DNA of 64,000 nt, from positions 56,302-120,301 of the forward strand of contig CAZNPW010000001.1 of NCBI GenBank assembly GCA_964575185.1. The letters are read 5' to 3'. How positions within the stretch are numbered: the first letter of the stretch is position 1; each line of letters begins with the position of its first letter. This DNA is from CAZNPW01 sp964575185 (lineage in GTDB: Bacteria; Pseudomonadota; Alphaproteobacteria; Rhodobacterales; Rhodobacteraceae). Position numbers and translations under genes: made by a program. The notes beneath the pieces were generated by a model. That model did no database searches. It had not been told where the DNA came from and worked only from the letters and a program-made list of their open reading frames with translations. Positions 8,439-17,886 of this stretch are shown here, piece after piece.

Positions 8439-9323
8439 ATGGGCGTGCTGGCGAAGTGGGTGGGCTTGGCGGCGGTGGGCTTCGGGGCGGCGGCCTGCGC
8501 GCCGGCGGCGGGACCCGCGCCTTTGGCCGCTCCGGTGGCCTCCTTCCTGCAGACGCAGGCGCCGCTTGCGGCCGACACCACCATCTACCAGGCCGTCCAG
8601 GACGGGCCTTTCGCGATCCCGGCGATCCCGCTCGACCAGCTCCCGCAGGATCTGCGGCGGCAGGAGGTGCAGTATCCGACCGACGAGGCACCGGGCACCA
8701 TCATTGTCAACACGGCCGAGCGGCGGCTCTATTTCGTGACCGGCCCCGACCGGGCGATCCGCTACGGCATCGGGGTCGGGCGCGCGGGCTACGAATGGTC
8801 GGGCCTGGCCACGGTGGCCTCGCGGCGGCCCTGGCCGACCTGGACCCCGCCCTCGGAGATGATCGCGCGCAACCCCGCGCTCGAGAAATGGCGGAACGGC
8901 CAGCCCGGCGGTCTGGACAACCCGCTCGGCGCGCGGGCGCTGTATCTGGCGACCGATGGCGTCGACTACGGCTACCGCATCCACGGCACGTCGGACTGGC
9001 GGACGATCGGCAAGAGCGTCAGCGCCGGCTGCATCCGCATGTTCAACCAGGACGTGATCGACCTCTACAACCGGGCGCCCGAGGGCGCCAAGGTCATCGT
9101 GATGACGCCCGACGGGGAGATGCCGACCGGCCTGACCCTGCCGCATGCGAAGCCCGCGGGCGGCCGCACCGTCGCCGCGTCCGACCCGGAGCCGGAACCC
9201 GCGGTCGCGGTGGCCGAACCCGCCATGCCGGTCCTGCCGCCGCTGCCCGCGCTCGACGCCGACCTGGTGGCTCCGGTCATCGTGCCCGCCGCAGCCCCGG
9301 CGGCGGCGGCCCCGGTGAACTGA
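8439..9323 (+). CDS. L,D-transpeptidase (YkuD family), probable lipoprotein
   Basis: A 294-aa envelope enzyme of the ErfK/YbiS/YcfS type, which forms 3-3 peptidoglycan cross-links or attaches proteins to peptidoglycan. The YkuD active site is complete: YRIHGTSDW with His near residue 182 and SAGCIRMFNQD with catalytic Cys near 198. The N-terminus MGVLAKWVGLAAVGFGAAAC looks like a lipoprotein signal ending at a lipid-modified Cys, although the lipobox is Ala-rich. An in-frame ATG at 8409 would add ten residues with a poorly spaced ribosome site, so 8439 was preferred. The C-terminal 60 residues are Pro/Ala-rich. It is divergent from iolR and appears monocistronic. Confidence 0.88.
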   Translation: MGVLAKWVGLAAVGFGAAACAPAAGPAPLAAPVASFLQTQAPLAADTTIYQAVQDGPFAIPAIPLDQLPQDLRRQEVQYPTDEAPGTIIVNTAERRLYFVTGPDRAIRYGIGVGRAGYEWSGLATVASRRPWPTWTPPSEMIARNPALEKWRNGQPGGLDNPLGARALYLATDGVDYGYRIHGTSDWRTIGKSVSAGCIRMFNQDVIDLYNRAPEGAKVIVMTPDGEMPTGLTLPHAKPAGGRTVAASDPEPEPAVAVAEPAMPVLPPLPALDADLVAPVIVPAAAPAAAAPVN

Positions 9324-9384
9324 GTGGCGACCGCCGCGGCCCCGCTGCCCGGTCGCCGGCCAGGCGCGGACGGCGGCGGCCGCG

Positions 9385-10068
9385 CTACCGCAGCCAGCGG
9401 TCGTAGTCGCTGACCAGCAGGTGCAGCGGCGGCTCGTCCTCCTCGATCTCGGCGAAGCGGCCGATGGGCTGCACGAAGATGTTGTCGGTCACGTCGTCGT
9501 TGACGGTGGAGACCTCGCCGATCAGCACGTCGCCGCCCTCGCCCCAGAAGGCGTGCCAGTCGCCGGGCATCAGCGTGACGCTTTCGCCGGGGGCCAGGCG
9601 CAGCTTGTGGCCGGGGCCGTAGGTCACGGGGATGCCGTCGCAGAACACCACCCCGCCGCGGTCGGGGGCGTAGTTGCCCTGCCCGTCGGAGCCGTGGAGT
9701 TCGACCACCAGCGTCGCGCCGCCGCGGTTGATGATGTCCTCGGCCTTGATGACGTGGGTGTGGCAGGGCGACAGCTGGTCCTGCCGCGAGATCAGCAGCT
9801 TCTCGGCATAGCACATGCCGCCGCCGCGCTGCAGGTCGGCGAGCCGCCCGTTCCGCAGCGTGAAGAGGAACAGGCCCATCGCGTCGAACCGGCCCTGGCC
9901 GTAGTCGGTGATGTCCCAGCCGCAGCGGGCCTCGACGATGGCGCGGGCGTCGGTGCGGGCGCGGAACTCGTCCGGGGTCCAGCGCGCGAAGGGTGGCAGG
10001 ACGAAGCCGTGCGCGCGGATCAGGTCGTCGCCCGCGCGCATGATGTCGTTGATCCGGCTCCGTTTCAT
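9385..10068 (-). CDS. D-lyxose ketol-isomerase-type cupin (LyxI-like)
   Basis: A 227-aa protein resembling bacterial D-lyxose isomerases, which interconvert D-lyxose and D-xylulose (or D-mannose and D-fructose) with a metal in a cupin barrel. Visible metal-binding segments are SPCHTHVIKAEDI near residue 103 and LMPGDWHAFWGEGGDVLIGE near 175. The ATG at 10068 follows a perfect AGGAGG. It lies 29 bp behind the MATE gene on the same strand and may share its transcript, although no functional link is obvious. The sugar specificity is inferred from family likeness. Confidence 0.78.
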   Translation of the reverse strand: MKRSRINDIMRAGDDLIRAHGFVLPPFARWTPDEFRARTDARAIVEARCGWDITDYGQGRFDAMGLFLFTLRNGRLADLQRGGGMCYAEKLLISRQDQLSPCHTHVIKAEDIINRGGATLVVELHGSDGQGNYAPDRGGVVFCDGIPVTYGPGHKLRLAPGESVTLMPGDWHAFWGEGGDVLIGEVSTVNDDVTDNIFVQPIGRFAEIEEDEPPLHLLVSDYDRWLR

Positions 10069-10097
10069 CGGCGTCCTCCTCGGCTGCGGGGCCGAGC

Positions 10098-11438
10098 TTA
10101 CGCCGGGCAGGCGGCTCCCCTCAACCCCGTCTGCCACAGGAAGCGCCAAAGGAGAAGGCCGCCGACGATGCCGACGCCGATCACGAAGCCCGCCCAGATG
10201 CCCGCGGGGCCGAGGCCCGCGGCATGGGCCAGCAGCCAGCCTGCAGGCAGGCCCACGACCCAGTAGCCGAGGAGCGACACGGTCCCGGGCACGGCGGTGT
10301 CCGACAGGCCGCGCAGCGCGCCGAGCATGGTCGATTGCAGCCCGTCGGCCACCTGGCTGAGCGCGAAGACGAAGAAGATCGCGGCGGCGACGGCGATCAC
10401 CTCCGGGTCGCGGGTGACGAGCGCGGCGATCTGCCGCCCGTAGAGGCCGAGCACCAGCGCCGCGCCGACCAGCCAGACCATCGCGAGGCCGAGCGCCGCG
10501 AAGGCGATGGGGCGCAGCCGCGCCGTGTCGCCCGCGCCCGTCGCCGCGCCGATGCGGATCGCGACGGCCCCGGCGATGCCGAGCGGGATCATGTAGAGAA
10601 GCCCGCCCACCGCCATCGCGACCTGGTTGCCCGCCAGCGCGATGGCCCCGAAGGTGCCGATCAGGATCGTGCCCGCGGCCATCGCGCCGGTTTCGGCGAC
10701 GTAGAGCAGGCCCAGCGGCGCGCCCTCGCGCGCGGTGACGGTCAGGTCCGTCAGCGTGGCGGGCGCGCGGATGCGCAGGCGGCGCATCGAGGGGGCGGCC
10801 TGCCAGATCAGGGCGGCAAGGGCGAGGCTCGCCAGTTGCGACACGAGCGTCGCCACGCCCGCGCCGGTCAGGCCGAGCGCGGGGAGGGGGCCGATGCCCC
10901 AGATCAGCAGGTAGTTCAGCGGCACGTTCACCGCGACCCCGGCGAAGGCGAGCGCGGTCGCGAGCCAGGGCCGACCCACCGCGTCGAAGGCCGCGGAGAA
11001 GACGACCATCGCGGCCATCGGCACGATGGTCAACGCGACCAGCGTCCAGTAGGGGCCGGCGATGTCCAGCACCTCGGCCGGCTGGCCGAGGCGCGGCAGG
11101 GCGAGCCAGATCAGCGCCATCGCCGCCGCGCCCGCAAGCCCGGCCGCCACGCCCAGCCAGAGGCCCGAGCGCAGGATCACCGGCACGCGCCGCGCGGCCC
11201 CGGCCCCGCGCGCCGCCGCGATGCGGACCGAGACCTGCGACAGCATCCCCCAGACCGCCGCCTGCACGATCAGCGCCGCCGCCCCGGTCAGCCCGACCGC
11301 CGCAAGGGGGACCGCACCGAGGGGGGCCACCATCAGCGAATCGGTGACGCCGAGCACGGTCATCGCGGCGTATTGCAGCGTGATCGGCACGGCGAGGCCG
11401 AGCGTGGGGCGGATTTCGGGACGGATGGCGGTCAGCAT
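10098..11438 (-). CDS. MATE family efflux transporter
   Basis: A 446-aa inner-membrane protein with about twelve hydrophobic segments and the two-lobed MATE pattern (for example GLAVPITLQYAAMTVLGVTD near residue 13). Such pumps export cationic drugs or metabolites using Na+ or H+. The start follows GGGAGGG. It is divergent from a TetR gene, with two matching inverted repeats in the 64-bp gap, which makes a classic repressor-pump pair. The substrate is unknown. Confidence 0.92.
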   Translation of the reverse strand: MLTAIRPEIRPTLGLAVPITLQYAAMTVLGVTDSLMVAPLGAVPLAAVGLTGAAALIVQAAVWGMLSQVSVRIAAARGAGAARRVPVILRSGLWLGVAAGLAGAAAMALIWLALPRLGQPAEVLDIAGPYWTLVALTIVPMAAMVVFSAAFDAVGRPWLATALAFAGVAVNVPLNYLLIWGIGPLPALGLTGAGVATLVSQLASLALAALIWQAAPSMRRLRIRAPATLTDLTVTAREGAPLGLLYVAETGAMAAGTILIGTFGAIALAGNQVAMAVGGLLYMIPLGIAGAVAIRIGAATGAGDTARLRPIAFAALGLAMVWLVGAALVLGLYGRQIAALVTRDPEVIAVAAAIFFVFALSQVADGLQSTMLGALRGLSDTAVPGTVSLLGYWVVGLPAGWLLAHAAGLGPAGIWAGFVIGVGIVGGLLLWRFLWQTGLRGAACPA

Positions 11439-11460
11439 CTTGCGCCCTCCCTTCGGCTTG

Positions 11461-11505
11461 CATACGTTGCGTATGTCAGTGAGCTACTCACCTACGGGCC
11501 GTATG
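11461..11505. promoter_or_regulatory. Two TetR-type operators in the MATE/tetR divergent gap
   Basis: Site 1 is CATACG-TTG-CGTATG (11461-11475), a perfect inverted repeat. Site 2 is CCTACG-GGC-CGTATG (11491-11505), one arm differing. Their centres are 30 bp apart, close to three helical turns, which suits cooperative binding on one DNA face. Each site ends in an ATG that is in frame with the tetR gene, so the regulator could block initiation directly. Confidence 0.75.
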
Positions 11506-12090
11506 TCAACAGCCGAACGACGATCGCGGGCCGAGATGATCGCGGCCACCACCGGCGCGCTGGTCGCCGTCGCGCGGAAGGCGTTTGCGGAACAGGGGTT
11601 CGCGGCGGTGTCGCTCGACGCGCTCGCGGCCGAGGCGGGGATGACGCGCGGGGCGGTGCACCACCATTTCGGCAACAAGGCGGGGCTGTTCGAGGCGGTG
11701 TTCCGGGCGGTGGTGGCCGAGATCGGGAGCGAGATCGACGCGGTGTGGGACGGCCAGCCCGACGACTGGGCGGCGTTCCGGGCCTGCTTCCACGCCTACC
11801 TCGACGCCGTGGTCCGCCCCGACCGCAGCCGCATCCTGTTCGAGGACGGCCCGGCGGTGTTGTGCGGCGAGGCCTACGAGATCCTGATCGACGACGGGCT
11901 TGCGGATGTCATCGCCGCGCTCGACCGGCAGGTCGCGGGCGGGCAGATCGCCGCGACCGATGCCGAGGGGATGGCCCATGCGCTGAACGGCGCGACGGTG
12001 AACCTCGCGTTCTGGATGGCGGCGGATGCCGGGCGCCACGCGCGGGCGCATGGCGTGATGGACGGGCTGCTGGACGGGCTTGCGGCCTGA
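11503..12090 (+). CDS. TetR family transcriptional regulator
   Basis: A 195-aa one-domain-plus-HTH repressor. The N-terminal helix-turn-helix is clear (FAEQGFAAVSLDALAAEAG, then MTRGAVHHHFGNKAGLF, about residues 25-62) and the C-terminal ligand domain is typical in length. It is divergent from the MATE pump and likely represses it and itself. The start is uncertain: ATG 11503 gives the usual TetR spacing before the HTH but has no good ribosome site, while ATG 11473 would add ten residues. Both ATGs are embedded in operator palindromes. Confidence 0.9.
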   Translation: MSTAERRSRAEMIAATTGALVAVARKAFAEQGFAAVSLDALAAEAGMTRGAVHHHFGNKAGLFEAVFRAVVAEIGSEIDAVWDGQPDDWAAFRACFHAYLDAVVRPDRSRILFEDGPAVLCGEAYEILIDDGLADVIAALDRQVAGGQIAATDAEGMAHALNGATVNLAFWMAADAGRHARAHGVMDGLLDGLAA

Positions 12091-12108
12091 CGGCTCCGCG
12101 GGGGGTTG

Positions 12109-12136
12109 CGCGTCCCGGCGCAGGCCGGGACCTCAC
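12109..12136. repeat. GCGTCCCGGC/GCCGGGAC palindromic repeat at the nnr stop codon
   Basis: A single copy of the palindrome GCGTCCCGGC..GGCCGGGACCTC that recurs at 19151-19240, 37697-37787 and in the array at 50551-50947. On the minus strand its GTGAGGTCCC edge contains the TGA stop codon of nnr (12133-12135). It lies between the convergent tetR and nnr genes and may act as a transcription barrier in both directions. Confidence 0.8.
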
Positions 12137-13857
12137 CGCATGAGTTTGGCAAGGAGGCGGGGCAACTGCTCCGGCAGATCCTCCGCGATCAGCCCCGGCC
12201 CGAACTGCAGCGCACACTCCACATGCAGCCAGGCCGCGGTGCAGGCGGCGTCGAAGGGGGCGAAGCCGCGGGCGAGGAGACCGGCGATGAAGCCCGCGAG
12301 CACGTCGCCCGACCCGGCGGTCGCGAGCCAGGGGGCTGACCTTTCGTAGACGGCGGCGTTGATCGCGCAGCGGCCCGAGGGGTCGGCGATGACGGTGTCG
12401 GGGCCTTTGCAGAGCACCACGCAGCCCGCGCGCTTCGCGGCCTCGCGGGTGGCATCGACCTTGGAATAGGCGGGGCCGGTGGTGGCGGGCGCGTCGAGTT
12501 TCGCCGCGATGTCGGGGAAGAGGCGGGCGAACTCGCCGGCATGGGGGGTGAGGATGCAGGCGGGGTGAAGCGCGGCGAAGAGGGTTTCGTCGCGCGCGAG
12601 GTGCGTGAGGGCGTCGGCGTCGAGGACGGTGGGGCGCTGCGAAGACCCTCTCCCCCCTCCCCTCTCCCCAGGGAGAGGGGAGGCGCCTTCGCCCGGCGCG
12701 GCGGCTTTGGCGGAGGGCAGCGGTTCCGCCGTCGCCCCCCTCTCGCGTGGGAGAGGGGACGGGGGAGAGGCGAGAGGGGACGGGGGAGAAGGCGTGGCAA
12801 GACCCAGCGCCGCCGCCACCAGCCCCGCCGCCCGCGCGTCGGCCCCGAGGCCCGGGCCGAGGCAGAGGGCGTTGATGCGGGTGTCCTCCAGAAGCGCGGT
12901 CAGGTCCGCCGCCGCCGCCACCCGCCACAGCATGATCGCGGTGAGGTGGGCGGCGCATTCCGGCAGGGCGTCGTCCGGCGCGCCGACCGTCACCAGCCCC
13001 GCCCCGATCCTGAGCGCCCCCCGCGCGGCGAGGCGGGCGGCGCCGGTGCGGGTGGCGGGGCCGGAGAGGATGAGGGCGTGGCCGTGGGTGTATTTGTGGG
13101 ACGACGCGGCCTTGGCGATGCGGGCGGGGGGCGCGACCAACGACAGGCCGGGCGCCCGCCTTGGAATGAAGCGCGGGCCGGGCGGCGGCGGTTTTGGAAG
13201 GATTGCGTCCAGCCCGATGTCGACCGTCACGACCTTGCGACAAAGCCGGGAACCGTCGCCCAGCAGGTGTCCGGGCTTTTGCCGATGAAACGTAACGGTC
13301 AACGCCGCAGGCATGACCGGACCGAGGGGCCGGCCCGAATCCGCACAAAGGCCTGACGGCACGTCGATCGCCACGCCCTTGTCGATGAACCAGTGCCAGT
13401 TGTCGTCCATCTCGCCCAGGACGGCTCCGATTTCGCCGACAAGGGGACGCGACAGGCCGGTGCCGAAGAGCGCATCGAACCACAGTGCGAAGGGCGGAGA
13501 GGGCAGACTTCTTGCGGTCAGACGCCGCAAGCGACCTCCGGCGTCGCGCCAGGCCACCATCGCGGTCGTCGCATCCGGCGGCAATCGGCTCGGGTCGCCG
13601 TAGAGGAACACCTCCACCTCCCACCCCCGCGCCTGCAACAGCCGCGCCACGACGAACCCGTCGCCGCCGTTGTTGCCCGGGCCGCAGAGGACCACCGCCC
13701 GCTGCGGCGCGAGCGCGAGGTCGGGCCATTCCTCCAGCACCGCCGCGACGACCCCGGCCCCGGCGCGTTCCATCAGCTCCAGCCCCGTGACCTGCCCGGA
13801 GGCGATCGCGGCGGCCTCGATGGCGCGCATCTGGGCGGCGGTGAGGAGTTCGGTCAT
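12133..13857 (-). CDS. nnr: Bifunctional NAD(P)H-hydrate epimerase / ADP-dependent NAD(P)H-hydrate dehydratase
   Basis: A metabolite-repair enzyme that restores hydrated NAD(P)H. The N-terminal NnrE domain (about 1-215) has CGPGNNGGDGFVVARLL and FDALFGTGL; the C-terminal NnrD domain has LCLGPGLGADAR, ILTPHAGEFARLF and ATAGSGDVLAGFIAGLLARG with the catalytic Asp. At 574 aa it is longer than the usual 490-520, because a Pro/Arg-rich stretch of 53 codons (12637-12795), made of a palindromic repeat, interrupts NnrD just after GPGLG and before RPTVLDADALTHLA. The frame stays open upstream for another 2.3 kb on this strand, but ATG 13857 begins the conserved MTELLTAAQMRAIE. It is divergent from glnB. 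Confidence 0.92.
   Translation of the reverse strand: MTELLTAAQMRAIEAAAIASGQVTGLELMERAGAGVVAAVLEEWPDLALAPQRAVVLCGPGNNGGDGFVVARLLQARGWEVEVFLYGDPSRLPPDATTAMVAWRDAGGRLRRLTARSLPSPPFALWFDALFGTGLSRPLVGEIGAVLGEMDDNWHWFIDKGVAIDVPSGLCADSGRPLGPVMPAALTVTFHRQKPGHLLGDGSRLCRKVVTVDIGLDAILPKPPPPGPRFIPRRAPGLSLVAPPARIAKAASSHKYTHGHALILSGPATRTGAARLAARGALRIGAGLVTVGAPDDALPECAAHLTAIMLWRVAAAADLTALLEDTRINALCLGPGLGADARAAGLVAAALGLATPSPPSPLASPPSPLPRERGATAEPLPSAKAAAPGEGASPLPGERGGGRGSSQRPTVLDADALTHLARDETLFAALHPACILTPHAGEFARLFPDIAAKLDAPATTGPAYSKVDATREAAKRAGCVVLCKGPDTVIADPSGRCAINAAVYERSAPWLATAGSGDVLAGFIAGLLARGFAPFDAACTAAWLHVECALQFGPGLIAEDLPEQLPRLLAKLMR
12637..12795. repeat. CCCTCTCCC/GGGAGAGGG palindromic element inserted in frame in nnr
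   Basis: 159 bp of C-rich/G-rich inverted motifs (for example CCCTCTCC near 12646 and GGGAGAGGGG near 12670 and 12750), read in frame as Pro-Ser-Pro-Leu and PRERG-like peptides. A related element forms the 3' end of mazG (60241-60303). Length divisible by three and absence of stops keep nnr open. The precise borders are inferred from where NnrD homology stops and resumes. Confidence 0.82.
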
Positions 13858-14013
13858 GCCTTCGCACCCTGCCCGGAAAACGGGCGGCTTGCTTGCCAAA
13901 CAGGCGTCACGATCCGAAACGCGGCGCGACCGGCCGCCGCACCCCGGGGCCGGATTGTGGCCGCGGAACCGCCGTGGTGAGGACACGCAAGGGCCATGGG
14001 GGGAGTCGCCGGA

Positions 14014-14352
14014 GTGAAGAAGGTCGAGGCGATCATCAAGCCGTTCAAGCTCGATGAGGTCAAGGAAGCCTTGCAGGAGGCGGGCATCCAGGGGCTTTCG
14101 GTCACGGAGGTGAAGGGCTTCGGGCGCCAAAAGGGCCATACGGAGCTTTACCGGGGCGCCGAATACGTCGTCGACTTCCTGCCCAAGGTGAAGATCGAGG
14201 TCGTGCTGGCCGACGACATGGTCGACGCCGCCATCGCCGCCATCATCGCCGCCGCCCGCACCGACAAGATCGGCGACGGGAAGATCTTCGTCAGCCCCGT
14301 GGAGCAGGCCATCCGCATCCGCACCGGCGAGACCGGCGACGACGCCATCTGA
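14014..14352 (+). CDS. glnB: Nitrogen regulatory protein P-II (GlnB)
   Basis: A 112-aa trimeric signal protein that reads 2-oxoglutarate, ATP and ADP and controls GlnA adenylylation and NtrB/NtrC. From the GTG at 14014 the length is exactly that of the PII family; it begins KKVEAIIKPFKLDEVKEAL after the start and has a GGGGGAG ribosome site at 13998-14004. An ATG at 13996 would add six non-conserved residues. The T-loop is intact with the uridylylation Tyr51 in LYRGAEYVVDFLPK, followed by DGKIFVSPVEQAIRIRTGE. It is 24 bp upstream of glnA, the usual glnBA operon. Confidence 0.97.
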   Translation: MKKVEAIIKPFKLDEVKEALQEAGIQGLSVTEVKGFGRQKGHTELYRGAEYVVDFLPKVKIEVVLADDMVDAAIAAIIAAARTDKIGDGKIFVSPVEQAIRIRTGETGDDAI

Positions 14353-14376
14353 GACATCAACGAGAAGAGGACGCGC

Positions 14377-15786
<1,410 letters not shown>

Positions 15787-15809
15787 CGCGGCGGGCGGCG
15801 GATTCCGGC

Positions 15810-15834
15810 GAGGGGCGCCTGCGGGCGCCCCTTT
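15810..15834 (+). terminator. Hairpin terminator after glnA
   Basis: Stem AGGGGCGCC / GGGCGCCCCT with a short loop, followed by a brief T run (TTT), 24 bp after the glnA stop. A strong stem but weak U-tract. Confidence 0.7.
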
Positions 15835-15943
15835 CGCATGCGGCGGGACGGAATGGTTCCACTGTCCGACAAATGCCCGCCGTGCTCCGCGGATTCGCCA
15901 CAATCCGACCGCACGTGTTGCGCGCTCAACCTGCGGGATAGTC

Positions 15944-16684
15944 ATGCACGCTGCGCACCCACCGCTGTCGACCACCGTTGCCCACGCGCTGTATCTCGGC
16001 GCGCCGCCGGTGAACTTCGCGCGGCTGGTGGCGATGCTGGCGGTGCGGCTGGACCGGCTGCCGGGGCAGCCGCCGGTGCTGTCGTGGGATTGCGACGACG
16101 TGGCGATGTTCCGGTCGCAGGGCCTGCGGGTGACGCTCGCGCTGACCGACGCGCCGGGCACCGACTATGCCTGCTGCATCACGGTGGGCGTCGGGCCGGA
16201 CGGGGCCGGGCGGGTCGCGGGGCCGCTGCAGCGCCGCGCCGTCGGCCTGTGCCGGATGATCGCCGACGGGCTGGCCACCCGGACGCGGCCGGTCGCGCTG
16301 CTGTGGGACCGCGTGCCGGGCGTGCTGACGGCCGACACGATCGACGACCTGGTCTGGGGCCTGCGCGACCGCGACCTGCTGGCCTACGCCTTGCCGCCGG
16401 TCGAGCTGCCGCGCCCCCGGCACGAGGCGCGCGCGCTGCGGCAGGCCATCTACCGGCGTCACGAGCTGGAAAACCCGGTGGCGGAGTCGCTCGAGATCCG
16501 GCTCGCGACGCAGGCGGCCAACACCTCGCTGCTGGTCGCCGCACCGCCCGTGGGGGCGGCGGTCGTGGCGCTGAGCCTGATCCGGGGCGAAAACCCGCGG
16601 CTGACCGCCCGGGTCGTGGCGCTGACGGGGGCCGGGCTCGCGGCGATCGCGCTCGTGCAGGACGGGCTGCGGTTCCTGCCCTGA
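15944..16684 (+). CDS. Conserved hypothetical protein with C-terminal hydrophobic segments
   Basis: A 246-aa protein that I do not recognise. ATG 15944 precedes MHAAHPPLSTTVAHALYLGAP; the frame is open further upstream but crosses the glnA terminator. The first 180 residues look globular (VLSWDCDDVAMFRSQGLRVT and DYACCITVGVGPDG) and resemble the uncharacterised proteins often found near glnA in related bacteria. Residues about 195-215 and 223-240 are hydrophobic and could be two membrane helices. No catalytic motif is visible. It is convergent with anmK. Confidence 0.7.
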   Translation: MHAAHPPLSTTVAHALYLGAPPVNFARLVAMLAVRLDRLPGQPPVLSWDCDDVAMFRSQGLRVTLALTDAPGTDYACCITVGVGPDGAGRVAGPLQRRAVGLCRMIADGLATRTRPVALLWDRVPGVLTADTIDDLVWGLRDRDLLAYALPPVELPRPRHEARALRQAIYRRHELENPVAESLEIRLATQAANTSLLVAAPPVGAAVVALSLIRGENPRLTARVVALTGAGLAAIALVQDGLRFLP

Positions 16685-16719
16685 GGGCGCGCGGCGGCGA
16701 TCCCCCGGCGCGCCGCGGG

Positions 16720-17832
16720 TCATTCGTCGGGCCGGGCGATGCGCCCGCCGCCGATGGCCGCCGCGACGCCGGTGGTGCCGGGCGCGCTGGTCGTCAGCCC
16801 CCGCAGCACGCGCACGGCGAGAAAGCCGAAGGCCTGCGCCTCGAGCATGTCGCCGTTCAGGCCGATCTCCTCGACCGGCTGGATGCGCGCGCCGGTGCGC
16901 CGCGCGAGTTCGGCCATCAGGGTCGCGTTGTGGCGGCCGCCGCCGGCCACCAGCACCGAGGTGACCGGCGTCGGGAAATGCTCGCCGCCGCGGGCGACGC
17001 AGGCGGCGATGGCGGCGGTCAGCGTCGCCGCCGCATCGGCATCGCCCATGTGCTGCACGGCCCGCAAAAGCCCGTGGAAATCGTTCCTGTCCAGGGATTT
17101 CGGCGGGACCTTCAGGAACCATGCCTCGTTCATCAGGCGCGCGACGATGTGGTCGTTGACCCGCCCCTGCGCGGCAAGCTCGCCCCCGGTGTCGCGCCCG
17201 GCGCCCGTGCGCGCGCGCATCAGGTCGTCCAAGGGCGCGTTGGCGGGGCCGGTGTCGAAGGCGAGAAGCGCGCCGGGCGCGTCGGGGTCGGCCAGGCGCG
17301 GGTCGACCCAGGTGACGTTGCCGACGCCGCCGAGGTTCAGGAAGGCCACCGGCGCGGTGATGTTCGCCCGCCGCGCGAGCGCGTGGTGGAAGAAGGGCGC
17401 GAGGGGCGCGCCCTGCCCGCCCATCGCCACGTCGTTCGACCGGAAGTCCCAGACGACGGTGGTGTTCAGGGCCGCGGCGAGCACGTCGCCGTCGCCCGCC
17501 TGGTGGGTGCCGCGCCCGCCCGGGTCATGCGCCAGCGTCTGGCCGTGGAAGCCCACGACCTGCGCCCCGGTGAAGCGCGACAGAAGCTCGGCATGGGCGT
17601 TCTCGACCACCGCCGCCGCCTGCGACACCCGCCGGTCGCCGGGCCAGAGGCCGAGCGCCGCGCGCAGCGTGGCCTGTTCGGCCGGGGTGTAGGGGCGGAA
17701 GGCGTGCGGGCCGAAGTCGCGCAGGGTCACGCCGTCGGTCAGCACCATCGCCGCGTCGACCCCATCGAGCGAGGTGCCCGACATCGTGCCGAGTGCCCAG
17801 ATCGGCCCGTTCCCCGGCAGCGTTGCCGACAT
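16720..17832 (-). CDS. anmK: Anhydro-N-acetylmuramic acid kinase
   Basis: A 370-aa kinase that converts 1,6-anhydro-N-acetylmuramic acid from recycled cell wall to MurNAc-6-phosphate. The phosphate-binding motif GTMSGTSLDGVDAAMV is at residues 16-31, and later family segments include VGFHGQTLAHDP and LNLGGVGNVTWVDP. The length is typical (about 370). The start at 17832 is only 54 bp from the divergent tyrS start; anmK and tyrS are commonly neighbours in this group of bacteria. Extended open frame upstream was discarded because homology begins here. Confidence 0.95.
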   Translation of the reverse strand: MSATLPGNGPIWALGTMSGTSLDGVDAAMVLTDGVTLRDFGPHAFRPYTPAEQATLRAALGLWPGDRRVSQAAAVVENAHAELLSRFTGAQVVGFHGQTLAHDPGGRGTHQAGDGDVLAAALNTTVVWDFRSNDVAMGGQGAPLAPFFHHALARRANITAPVAFLNLGGVGNVTWVDPRLADPDAPGALLAFDTGPANAPLDDLMRARTGAGRDTGGELAAQGRVNDHIVARLMNEAWFLKVPPKSLDRNDFHGLLRAVQHMGDADAAATLTAAIAACVARGGEHFPTPVTSVLVAGGGRHNATLMAELARRTGARIQPVEEIGLNGDMLEAQAFGFLAVRVLRGLTTSAPGTTGVAAAIGGGRIARPDE

Positions 17833-17886
17833 CTTCCCCCGCGCCTTCCGCCCTGCTAAGCCGCGCGAGTTATGCATGAGGCGGCC

